Assembly (NCBI GenBank): GCA_002633005.1
Contig: NMRA01000806.1
Location: forward strand, 75,987-133,564
Reading direction: 5' to 3'
Origin: Phoronis australis
Taxonomy: Eukaryota; Phoronida; Phoronidae
Length of the DNA: 57,578 bases
Shown here: positions 13,801-22,400 of the stretch, in pieces
How positions within the stretch are numbered: position 1 is the first letter of the stretch
Layout of the letters: the number at the start of each line of letters is the position of its first letter
Notes under the pieces: model-generated
Told to the model about the DNA's origin: nothing
Databases searched by the model: none
Seen by the model: only the letters and a program-made list of their open reading frames with translations
Position numbers and translations under genes: made by a program

Positions 13801-16041
13801 CAGCTTAAAATCTATGTCAGAATATAGACTGACAATGTTTTTAGTTGTATTGTTTTGTTTTGTTGAAATGTTTGATTGGCATGACCCCTGAGTTAAGTAC
13901 AATGATGATGTAATTTGCTTACTACAGAATAGTATGGAACTTTCTAGTAGACTGATTTCAGTAGTGATGATGTAATTTGTTTACTTTCTAGAAGACTCTA
14001 GCATGACAGTGATTAATGCAGTTTTGAATATTCTAGAGACTAGTACATGTTTGTAGGATGGTTGGGTAGATTCAGGAAAGTTCTAGAATGTGCTTGAAAT
14101 GATGAAAAGTTCCAAAAAAAATGCATCAGGCGATAAATACACAAGCACGGGTTTGTGTTAGTCAGATCAAGTCAGTTCATCATAAGTTCAAGAAAGTTAA
14201 TCAGGAGAATAACAGTTGAGTTGCAGTGAAGAGAATCAGCAGTTACAGCGATAGTCAACAGAGAGCCAGCTATAGAGACAGCAGGTTATTGAATCGACGA
14301 GTGTAACAGTTGCTGAACGTGTCTCAGAAGTTCATCACAAGTCAAGGCTTCGCAGCACTGGCTGGAGCGTAAACAGACATTACGTCGGACGTTTTGTTTG
14401 AGTAGGCTTGTGAACGTACTGTCTGGATTAATAAAGGATTAACTCGAACCAGTCTTCAGTCAATCGTCGCACCGAAAGCTATTAGCACCGGTCTGTAACA
14501 ACCTGCGCCCACCCACACACGGGGAAAAACATGACAATTTATAGCACAAGACAATAACCAATTACCAAGTACTACCAAGTACTGTAGTTGCATTGAAAAA
14601 TTTCTTAACTTCTTCTGGACTACATGAGGAAACTGTTGACTAGCTAATAGTCACTGCCTGCTGAACTTAGTATAGTTATTATACGAGATCAAGTGGTTCA
14701 CAAATTGTCATTGTCAATAAAACGATACCACAGAAAAAAAATCTAGACTCTAGAGGTGGGAAATTTAATGTGGGTGCGGCAAATATATTTGTACTTACTT
14801 CCTGAGGTGCATTGATCACGCCAAGATTGTAGCCGACTTGAAATGATGACCCAATCACACATGCTATGATTGACAAACTAAGCCGTGAGGTGCAGCCAGC
14901 CTGTAATGTACAATATGACACTAATAACTAAGCTCAAATAAATCTGTGCTCTGTGGTCATGGTGATGGACACAAGTCATCTACCAAGCAGTTGGTCAATA
15001 CAGATTCAATAACACAATTCCTGTATATTACATTTATAAAATTTGAAAACAAGACAGCACTTTAATCAAAGGTTGTAATGAGACTAATTACTAATAACAT
15101 TACCATAATTCTGTACAATAAAAACATGATAGTAATGAGGGGCATTCAAGGGGCAACTGAATGGGGAACTTCAGAACAGCTTCCTATTGTTTACTGGTCA
15201 TTCCCTGAGACAAAAGCTGAAAATGTCTTCCATTGTTAAGTGGTTCAGGTATTGTATTGTTCACCTCAACAGGCCAATTATTCACAGTGCACCTAAGCCC
15301 TGTCCTACTGTACGGACAGTGAAGATTGTCCATACATGAATGTTTGGAGTAATTATCAGTCAAAAGGCCAGGGGGCATGTTGCCATAAATGATACATGGA
15401 TAAGAGTTCATCAGTCCTCACAGGGTCAATACTAGCCACAAGCTAGACCACTATCTTGTTGCTAGGCTACTGCAGGCAACAAGTGAGACTGGTTAAGGGA
15501 AATGTGTAATTGTTGACAAGACATGAACCGGCATATTTCATATGGAGTAAGCATTGATAGTGACTGAGACAGGCCATGTATCGTCCGTCGCTTCACCCTT
15601 CAGGGCTTCAGTCTCCAGCTATCAATATCACTTGTACCAGTACCAGTCATAGTTTACCAGGGAGAACAGTGCAAGTCTAGAACTACCCGGGCTGTGTGAA
15701 ATTTCGGGATCTAACGTAACCAGCCAGCTAGCTGTATGACGACTATCGTCAAAATATATTTAGTAGGCCTTATAGCTTTGTACCAAGGCTAGGTCAGCTC
15801 AACAGACAACACAGTGGTACCTAGATGTATTTTGACGATAGTCTTCAGTTAGCTTTCAGGCTACACTTCACACTAAATAAATTGGCAACAATGAACAAGA
15901 AATCCTTGACCACTGTAGTATTAATCGAACCCAAAGACGAAGGGCTATGACGACGTCATGCGTGCCGTGCTCGTTTCCAGCAGTCATTTGGCAGTAAGTC
16001 ATCCGATCTCATAGGCCTCTTAAACCCACCTGAGAGACCAT
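1720..16041 (-). CDS. Class I facilitated glucose transporter (SLC2A/GLUT family), 12 coding exons
   Basis: Joining 12 exons (16041-16030, 14900-14799, 13151-12964, 11699-11575, 10806-10633, 9519-9412, 8002-7914, 6908-6810, 5784-5572, 4030-3970, 3565-3441, 1878-1720) gives 1452 coding bases plus a TGA stop, 484 residues. All junctions are GT-AG and all phases agree. Known family role: plasma-membrane uniport of hexoses through a 12-helix MFS fold. Signatures seen: GVINAPQE (31-38), NKYGRK after TM2, RFVVG (135-139), E155 and R162 in the TM4-5 loop, PFCPESP (215-221), QQLSGIN (292-298), YYSTSVF, DRAGRR (341-346), GPGSIPWF with W395, NWFANF with W419, and PETK (459-462). The QLS in TM7 and the STSVF loop point to class I (GLUT1-4-like) and glucose preference (inference). 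Three sequons (N45, N50, N61) sit in the first outer loop, where GLUT1 is glycosylated. Odd: PESP is followed by L rather than the usual R. The vertebrate orthologue within class I cannot be assigned, so no symbol is given. Confidence 0.95.
1944..2125 (+). repeat. CTCC-rich polypyrimidine tract in the last GLUT intron
   Basis: Degenerate CTCCCTC-type low-complexity sequence about 180 bases long. On the transcribed (minus) strand it reads GGGAGG and lies just upstream of the exon 12 acceptor. The apparent ORFs in it on both strands are artefacts of composition. Confidence 0.85.
2815..2878 (+). repeat. G-rich 8-bp tandem repeat (GGGGTACT/GGGGTATT)x8
   Basis: Eight uninterrupted 8-base units: three GGGGTACT, then GGGGTATT alternating with GGGGTACT. 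Each unit carries a run of four G, so the plus strand has eight G4 runs separated by 4-nt loops. Confidence 0.95.
3110..3232 (+). mobile_element. tRNA-derived SINE-like unit
   Basis: The box-B-like GGTTCGAGTCC at 3146-3156, preceded by GGTTAGCACTGCG, resembles a tRNA T-arm and the end of a D-arm. It does not fold as a full tRNA and is followed by a non-tRNA body that recurs inverted at 2445-2524. I read it as a Pol III-type SINE head, not a functional tRNA. Confidence 0.5.
3441..3565 (-). CDS. GLUT exon 11 (TM10-TM11)
   Basis: 125 bases, phase 1 to 0. It encodes [19 protein letters not shown] and [16 protein letters not shown]395 and W419 correspond to GLUT1 W388 and W412, residues linked to sugar transport and cytochalasin B binding. 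Donor GTAAGT. Confidence 0.97.
3566..3969 (-). other. GLUT intron 10
   Basis: About 400 bases of AT-rich intron with normal GT-AG ends. No repeats or other signals seen. Confidence 0.8.
3970..4030 (-). CDS. GLUT exon 10 (TM10 start)
   Basis: A 61-base exon, phase 0 to 1, too short for a simple ORF scan. It encodes [20 protein letters not shown] plus the first base of the next Gly. It is flanked by TTTCAG and GTATGT. Joining it restores the family motif GPG-SIPWF. Confidence 0.93.
4031..5571 (-). other. GLUT intron 9
   Basis: About 1.5 kb of AT-rich intron with clean splice ends. I see no coding potential and no repeat that I can name. Confidence 0.8.
5572..5784 (-). CDS. GLUT exon 9 (TM8-TM9, GRR motif)
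   Basis: 213 bases, phase 0 to 0. It begins IIYYSTSVF and contains N329 (sugar-contact Asn in TM8) and [10 protein letters not shown], the second GRR signature. Acceptor TTTCAG, donor GTATCA. Confidence 0.97.
5785..6809 (-). other. GLUT intron 8
   Basis: About 1.0 kb. The short ORFs at 5961-6149 and 6351-6539 have no recognisable content. Nothing else seen. Confidence 0.75.
6810..6908 (-). CDS. GLUT exon 8 (TM7, QLS motif)
   Basis: 99 bases, phase 0 to 0. It encodes the loop end ([11 protein letters not shown]) and TM7 with [12 protein letters not shown]. The two glutamines and the Asn are the sugar-binding positions known from GLUT1 (Q282, Q283, N288 there). Acceptor TTGCAG, donor GTGAGT. 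Confidence 0.96.
6909..7913 (-). other. GLUT intron 7
   Basis: About 1.0 kb of intron with no recognisable element. Confidence 0.75.
7914..8002 (-). CDS. GLUT exon 7 (central cytoplasmic loop)
   Basis: 89 bases, phase 1 to 0. It encodes the charged intracellular helical loop ([18 protein letters not shown]), matching the LRG...D...EM segment of GLUT1. Acceptor CAACAG, donor GTGAGT. Confidence 0.93.
8003..9411 (-). other. GLUT intron 6, with a possible SINE remnant
   Basis: About 1.4 kb. At 9118-9128 the minus strand reads GGTTCGAATCT, a box-B-like word, inside a segment (about 9000-9150) with paired words such as CCAGGTT/AACCTGG. This may be an old tRNA-derived SINE on the minus strand, but there is no clear box A or tail. 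The rest is unremarkable. Confidence 0.35.
9412..9519 (-). CDS. GLUT exon 6 (TM6 end, PESP motif)
   Basis: 108 bases, phase 1 to 1. It encodes [19 protein letters not shown], the TM6 exit and the first cytoplasmic-loop motif. Most GLUTs have PESPR at this site; here the Arg is Leu. Donor GTGAGT. Confidence 0.95.
9520..10632 (-). other. GLUT intron 5
   Basis: About 1.1 kb of intron. Nothing recognised. Confidence 0.75.
10633..10806 (-). CDS. GLUT exon 5 (TM4-TM6)
   Basis: 174 bases, phase 1 to 1. It starts [16 protein letters not shown] and contains the conserved E155 and R162 of the TM4-5 loop, then a TM5 helix ([16 protein letters not shown]). Acceptor TGCTAG, donor GTAGGC (non-consensus at +5, but the frame and homology require it). 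Confidence 0.95.
10986..11461. mobile_element. 476-bp non-autonomous DNA transposon (CAG-ended, hAT-like) in GLUT intron 4
   Basis: The left end CAGGCCTTTATGCAG and the right end, read backwards (CAGGCCTTTATCCAG), match at 14 of 15 positions. The interior repeats the word GGACGCCC at least five times, typical of subterminal transposase sites. Flanks ATCTACAA and TTCTGCAA match at 6 of 8 positions, consistent with a decayed 8-bp target duplication. No transposase ORF. Family assignment to hAT rests on the CAG ends and the 8-bp flank only. Confidence 0.65.
11575..11699 (-). CDS. GLUT exon 4 (TM3-TM4)
   Basis: 125 bases, phase 2 to 1. It completes the GR-K motif and encodes TM3 and the RFVVGFNCG segment, equivalent to GRFIIGVYCG in GLUT1. 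Acceptor TTACAG, donor GTTAGT (a less common but acceptable donor). Confidence 0.93.
11700..12963 (-). other. GLUT intron 3
   Basis: About 1.26 kb. The plus-strand ORF starting at 12823 is the reverse shadow of exon 3. Nothing else recognised. Confidence 0.75.
12964..13151 (-). CDS. GLUT exon 3 (first outer loop and TM2)
   Basis: 188 bases, phase 0 to 2. It encodes the large extracellular loop with sequons N45-E-S, N50-Q-S and N61-S-S, then TM2 (W-S-L-T-V-S-I-F) and the start of the NKYGR loop. The Arg codon is split by the intron (AG|GTAAGA). Confidence 0.95.
13850..14507 (+). mobile_element. LTR-like fragment in GLUT intron 2
   Basis: Promoter-like and terminator-like words are ordered as in a retrotransposon LTR: GATAAATA near 14132, AATAAAGG near 14431, and an end at CTGTAACA (to about 14500). 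The end is followed by a G/C-rich stretch (CTGCGCCCACC, then CGGGGAAAA) placed like a primer-binding site. The left border is unclear (a TGTTACAG start was not found) and there is no gag or pol. It could be a solo LTR with a few bases of leader, or a chance arrangement. Confidence 0.4.
14799..14900 (-). CDS. GLUT exon 2 (TM1)
   Basis: 102 bases, phase 0 to 0. It encodes the first membrane helix, ending [15 protein letters not shown], which aligns with the FGYNTGVINAPQ region of class I GLUTs. Acceptor TTACAG, donor GTAAGT. Confidence 0.95.
14901..16029 (-). other. GLUT intron 1
   Basis: About 1.1 kb. It includes the words TTTGACGATAGTC near 15830 and its approximate inverse near 15745 (GACTATCGTCAAAATA), a loose inverted pair about 85 bases apart. 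No coding potential. Confidence 0.55.
16030..16041 (-). CDS. GLUT exon 1 (start codon, 12 coding bases)
   Basis: Minus-strand ATG GTC TCT CAG (M-V-S-Q) is followed directly by the donor GTGGGT. It ends in phase 0, as needed by the next exon. This is the best start I found upstream of exon 2, which itself has no usable Met before its acceptor. A very short coding part in the first exon is common in this family. The 5' UTR would continue to the right. No TATA box or transcription start could be placed with confidence. Confidence 0.6.
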
Positions 16042-18636
16042 TTCCAGCACTGCTGACACCCAACTCTAGATTCGCATGGAAGTCCAACAAATGCTGCTTG
16101 TGATCTGCATGACCAAATGGACCCTACTCCGTTAGTACAAAACCAAGCTCGAACATAACCACCTTGTGTAATCTCAACTAGCGCCCCCTGGAGTATTACC
16201 GCCCTAGTGCGGAGTAGCGTTATAGAGTCTGATGCATGGCATCATAGACCATAATCTATTATGACATACAATGTATCTGCTATCCGGTTGTTTCAGGTCA
16301 ATCAAGCACGGGTCAACCGGTGTATTCAAATTAACTGAACATAAAACACATTTTGCAATCTTAACTCATCCATGATCATGTTGACCTAACTCGCACGTCA
16401 GTCTTGAATCGGCCACTTTAACCACTTATGTCGGTGCCTCCGGAGACGATTTAGACCATACCTTACCGATGTCACTACCCTAGACTCGGAGGAAAACTGG
16501 TTCAGGGGTGTCACAGAAGCTCTGCATGAGCGCAACGAGCGCCTGATTAAAACCCTACATTGCTCGGACGAGTAGCCGGCAAGCTCAAGTCCGGGAGAGA
16601 AGGCGGACGCATACCATCGAGATCTTAGCAAATTCCGAGTATTTGATTTAATTTTTTTTCTGTAGACACCAAAGACATGCCAGTACGTCGTCATTAATTG
16701 CCCATCATTTTTTACTATTGTCTAATAGTCTGGCACATCTGTGGTACAAAGTAGCAAAATGAGAAATTCTAATGAGCAATTTTCTCAGTTGAAACTGAGA
16801 AAATTGCTCGTTGTCTGTCCATTGTTAAATTCAGTCACACAGCTTGGTTGAATTCCATAACTGAGGAAATTACTATAGGAATAGTGAAGTTTTTAAACAC
16901 CACGAAAACGGTATCGGTCTCTGTCCATTGCAATGCCACTGTCTGTCTTAAGTACTTACCGAGAGAAAAATAATAGTGACAATTATCTATACGCTCATGC
17001 AACTATGGAACGAACTTCATCAAGCAACTTGTTGGCTTTGGAATCACCGACCTGTTGGGTGTTAATTGTACTGGTACAGACATTTTAGTCGTGTGATGGC
17101 GGCAAGGCTTTTAAGTAAGAATTTCTAGTCAGACTTTGCACTTCATGTAATACTTGTCTGTTGATAAGCATTCATAGTGTCATTTTTCCCGTCTTTTACA
17201 CACTCGATCACGGTGCATGTATTACGGGATTCATTAACGGAGCACTTGTGAAGCATTGGCGGCGCAAGTGGGGCTACTTAGCTCCCCACTACCTACGGTG
17301 CGCCCATGGACCATGGGCGGCGCAGCACCTGAAATAAATGGGGGTCATAGACCCCAACCCCCTGGTGAGCCGCACAGTGTGCTAATGTAATGTTACTGTT
17401 CTCTTCCTGTACCGACATAAAATCAACACTTAAATTACTTACCTTCAAAAATATAGCTACACCAGTACCGGTTGCTTCAGTACTTAGCTAGACGGCTGTC
17501 CCTGACGCCGGTACCGGCTGAGCGCGATCACTGGATGAGCCACCGTCTTGCAACAATGTCAATCGAGCACAGCACTTTGTTTTACATTTGTTTATAGTGC
17601 AGGCGTGTTTCTATTTTCTTATGTTATGAAAGTTTACCCAAAAGGAAACAACTTGCAACTGGAAACCTTGAGCAGCCATTGAACAACCGTATCTCAGAAT
17701 TTATAACTAACAGGAGCAACGCAGAATGCACCCAAGACTGCATCGCTCATACGGTCGCTTCTATATGTCTTGAAAGATTAGATGCAGGCCCGTTGCCAAG
17801 GGAGTTCGGGGGGGGGTTCGATCAACCCCCCGCCACCGACCTTCCGCCCGGAAAAGGTCCAGCCTTAGCCTAAAGATAGGATGTAAATGGACAACAACAA
17901 ATTTGTCGCAGCTACTAATACAACTAACCACAATGATAACCAAGTTACTGATAATTTTGAATTTCCTTCTCCCGGATTCAAAGCGTTTCACAGAATCCGA
18001 TCGGGCCGCACTCTGCCAACTTCCCCCGAATAGTGTTTGTGTAGATGACAGGATCATGCCCACAGTTAGAGGAGGCTTTATGTTATTCGTTGGCATTGAA
18101 CGCGCGTGGTGGCTACACCACAGGGTAACAGGGAAGTCTAGAAGAAAATGTCTATACCTAGTAGCTAAGATAGAGAACTCCCAAAAAGTAGTCAGTAGTG
18201 CGTTGTGAATGCCTTAAAATCGTCCAAGAAACAAAACACCAGAAAATATGCAATTGTTATCTGCTATTTTGGTGTACTTGCTAGCGTGGTGCATTTTCAA
18301 ATTTCGAATTGAAAGTGATCGTCAAATATGTTGTTCATCCAGTGTCCACTTTGTAGATTGAGGGATTTACAAGCATGCGTGTACACGCGTGTGCGTTAAT
18401 CTGTTCTTTAAGTTCAGTGCACGCCAACGGCACTATAAGCAGTCCTCCGTCGTTGCTCAAAAACAGACATTTAACTACCCTGTTTTCTAATTGTACTGAG
18501 AAATCCCCGAATGATTACATTTTATTATGGAAAAGTATAGGTCTAGACCCAATTAAAACTTTGGTCAATGAAGAAAGTCTTCAACCAGTGTCAATGGTGC
18601 GCAGCCTCGCAGGCTTCATACGAGCAACAAAATTGA
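16042..18636. other. 5' flank of GLUT and intergenic DNA
   Basis: It should contain the GLUT promoter, but no core element can be placed. Repeat debris: GCGCCCATGG facing CCATGGGCG at about 17300-17326, and a G-run/C-run transposon-like end near 17808-17835. Minus ORF 16398-16694 and plus ORFs 17679-18208 have no family resemblance. Confidence 0.4.
16774..16809. repeat. 36-nt hairpin: 17-bp perfect stem, 2-nt loop
   Basis: GAGCAATTTTCTCAGTT, then GA, then AACTGAGAAAATTGCTC. All 17 stem positions pair. It lies about 730 bases upstream of the GLUT start codon. Purpose unknown. Confidence 0.9.
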
Positions 18637-19411
18637 CGAAGGTTTACTACTTCCAAGGTTCACTACCTTCGAAAGTTCCACAATTCCGAAACCAGAGCTC
18701 CGACCCAGCGCGACAGTTCATTACACAGATTGTCTTCTAATGAGTCAGAAATGACGTGAATAAAGTATTGTATCAGTCCATTTAGTAACCATTTAAAGGG
18801 TGTGCAAAAGTTTAATAGCTTTTAAAACATATTGATTTCATATCGTTTACAAATGAGCTCAGTCCCAATCACTTCCAATCGTGATTCTTGAATCAAATAA
18901 ACGACTCGTTTTCAAGCAGAGACAACATCTGGGACACGGGTCAGGGCTGCGGCTACCAACGGCGGTTTTAAATTCAAGACGACTGACGTGAAGACTGGCA
19001 GGGACAGGATAACCTACTTACTGCATTTAGTTTCTACATGGCCGTGCGCATGGTTCCGGTTGGTGGGGTTAAGGCGCAACGCCTCCAAATTTTTCCGTCA
19101 CCCTGTGAAATGTTGCGATTTTGATATGGATTGGATGAATGTATCGCGGTTGAGAATTTATCAATTTTCCTACTTCATATTCTTTTAGAAATGCAAGTAC
19201 GTACTCATTTTCCGTAATCATTAGACAATTTCGCATGAACACAAAATCCAAACAAGTGTTTCACAGCCGTTGCGGGCTACACTCAGTGCACATAATAACT
19301 GATTTGTCGTTTATTTTTGCTTTTTAAAGAATAATAGTTATACCCGAGTCCGAAACTTTAGTGAACCTTCGGAGAAGTGAACCTTCGGAGTAGTAAACCT
19401 TCGGAATAGTG
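18637..19411. mobile_element. Possible DNA transposon bounded by inverted CCTTCGG clusters
   Basis: At 18637-18690 the motif reads CGAAGGTTTACTACTTCC and similar. At 19349-19405 the reverse form is tandem: GTGAACCTTCGGAGAA, GTGAACCTTCGGAGTA, GTAAACCTTCGGAATA. Inverted clusters about 700 bases apart suggest subterminal repeats of a non-autonomous element. No target duplication established and no transposase. Confidence 0.5.
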
Positions 19412-22400
19412 GGCTGTTCTTATTTCCAGCGACTGTAATTAAAGTAATTTAAGTAACACCCACAAATACAGTCAGATAAAAAATTACGTCGAGTCATTAT
19501 CCGACTAAATATTTCCGTTCGAGTATGTAATCATGAGGTGTAATCACTCATGAGAACGCCTGATTTGAAAGTTTGGCCGGAGATAACGCGAGAACGTTAT
19601 CTTTCTGGACCACGTACATTACATCCGAATTTGAGTCCTTTTCTTTGCGACAAACGGTCACGGTACCATGATTTCTGGTACATGTATTTACGAATTGAGT
19701 CTCATCTCAGGAACATAGAACTGAAAGTCATCGTTGTGTATACAGATTCCCTTCCGCCTAATTAATTACCTTACCGAAAACTGCAGTGTCGACGTTTTCA
19801 AAATATCGAAGGTACACCGTTCTAGAAATTCGAACCACCCCCGCGCAATGGTGAGCACTGAAAGGTTTAAAATCAAACAAATTTCGGGGAACCAAGATAT
19901 GATAAAAACATAAATTGCTATGTACATGTATTTGTAGTACGATCTTACAAAAAATTCGGAGAGTAATGCCAATACCGTGTTCAGGTGCGTAATTTTTATG
20001 AGAAGTCACGCAGTAAGTCTGACCAATGGGAAGGCAGTAGGCCTCTTAAAAAACATGTTCACAACAGCGTCCTGTTGCCCTTACCAGTAATGTATCATGG
20101 CAAAATGGTAAATATTCTGGCTAATCGGCACACACGATCCCAAGGTCGAACAACAGGGCCTAACCACAAAACTCGGCATTGGAATTCAGAGCATTCTCAT
20201 GGTAAGAAGGCTAATCAGTCATCTGATTTAGGATGCAGGCGATAAGAATTAGGAAGATAAGGAACTAGAGGATCTGTCACATGACATTTTTTACGCATCT
20301 GATCATGTAGACGCCGAATAAGAGTACAATGCTTAGAAAATCCATGTCTGGAATGTGGCTTCACGTCAAATACATCCTTGTACTTAGTTGGAAGACACAG
20401 TTTACTGGAACAACGTCTCGAAGAGCGATGTACATCGTCAACGTTGTGGACAATGTGAACATAAATCACACAATACCTGTAATTAAAATAAGTTGTCACT
20501 ATCAAGTGCAACCACCTCAATAGATATTGTAGTTTATAACTGAATTCAGCTCGTTTTTATAGACACATTTATGCAGCAGCATCGCATAGGCCTAACACAC
20601 CGCTTTTTCACTCTCACGTTTGCACTCTCTAACAGAATCTAAGTATTTAGGTATAAGTTTGTATTATCAGTGGCGGATCTAAGATATCACAAGGAGGGCC
20701 CAACATTTTGTCTGTAAACATTTGCTCAAAGCACGATTGTAGACGCGCATAGCATCCCCCCTCCCGCCCAGGATTTTTTTGTGTTTTTTTCCTCTAAAAA
20801 TCAAGCATTTTCCTTGATTTCCGAAGTATTATCCAAGAAAAAAGGCAAAAAAAAGACACGGAGACAGTGTCAAACAGGAACAACTGCACGTCCCACAGAC
20901 TCAAACTTACGACCTGTCGGATAGAGTGCGCGTGCTTTACCCCTNCAACACTAAAACTGCATGAATTTAAATCTTGTTTCAGCCGTACAATTTTAATTAC
21001 CGGGGTTAATTAATAATCTCAACATTTCCCTATGCTCTTGCTGTTTTATTATTTTTGCGGCACCCAAAGGGGGGCCTATGAGTAAAATAATAATTATCAA
21101 GTAGTCTATATAGACTGCGCTTTCCCCCAGATGTACGTGTGACTGCCATAGATCGACTGTCCAACTTTTGCCAGCATCAAATGCAGTTGTTCCGAAATTC
21201 AGTACTTGACACTCGGCGGCCGGGGAACCGAGCTGATTACGGAGAATGAGGTTGATTAATGCTAAAACGCAAACTTTAGTTCACTCGTTGCTTCCGTGTG
21301 AGAGATTGCGCGTTTGCCATGTTCGGGGGGTTGAAAACGACAATAGAATTAGATCGTTTAATCTCACAAAACTGGCCTCATATTCCATACTTTAATACCA
21401 TTAGTAATTCCGTTACAGACCCAAGTCACAGGCACTGCATAAATGCGCCAACGAATTCGCAATTTTAGGGTCGGCCAAACTCATGAACTCTGAAAGGTAT
21501 TTGAGTCTCAGCACTGGTTTCGATGTTCTTGGTAACCGAAACAGGCTTCTTTCGCACTAAAGAATATTATGAGGCCCAATGCGTTTTTGGCCGTACAGAG
21601 GGAAAATGCATCTTTAAGTAATTATACATGTTTACAATTCAGAAAATAAAAAGCGCGCTTTACTCCACCGTGAATGACTTTGCACATCTTATGCAACTGA
21701 ACAAGGGCACATTTTTCTCAGCAGTCACAGTTTTTTTAAACGCGCACCAGGATAATTGAACCTTCCAAAATTTAGCTGTGACGGGAAATTTGGTTCGTGT
21801 AATACCAAAGCCGGGTGGCCTCAATGTTGATTAGTCAAGCACGAAACGCATTTCAGGAAACGGTATCGCAAAACACACTTCAAAAAAATTCTGTTTCATT
21901 TTCTCTCGATGTTCGCGCATACAAATTAGCGAAATCCTGCTAATACTGAAAACAGACCCCATTATCTTACAAGTTAGGGTGTCAAATTATAAAATGCCCT
22001 TATTCTAGGATAGAGTTTAGTGTATGAGAGACAAGATTTGTTAAAACAATCTAATTCCAGCCTTAGAATTGTCTACACAAAATATGTCAACTTCAAATAG
22101 CTCTCGATATAGTACTTATACTCTGCAAAAGTTGCCGCTTTCAGAAGAGTGCTATCGGAGTTATCTTCCTCCGGGAAATTTAAATGTACGCCTACTGTAT
22201 CTCTTCGCTGAGAGGATCATATTTTGATTAAATTAATACGGACCTTCCTGACTATCAGTACAAAATCTACACTCAACTTTTTTATTATAACTTCCCCCGT
22301 AACAAAAAGGTCACCGGGTGTAAACGCATGTACGAGTCACCATTCTTGAACATAACAAAACGTAAGCCCGGTTGGTTTGGATGTTTGGTACATGGTGACT

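Noticed and set aside
18375-18740. 121-codon ORF with a signal-like start and AATAAA at 18759
   Set aside because: Its second half is the CCTTCGG inverted-repeat cluster, and it matches no family. It is most likely a chance ORF in repeat DNA.
20215-20520. 101-codon minus ORF with a KYKDVFDVKPHSRHGF segment vaguely like a retroelement linker
   Set aside because: The resemblance is a few residues only; no neighbouring polymerase or protease motif was found.
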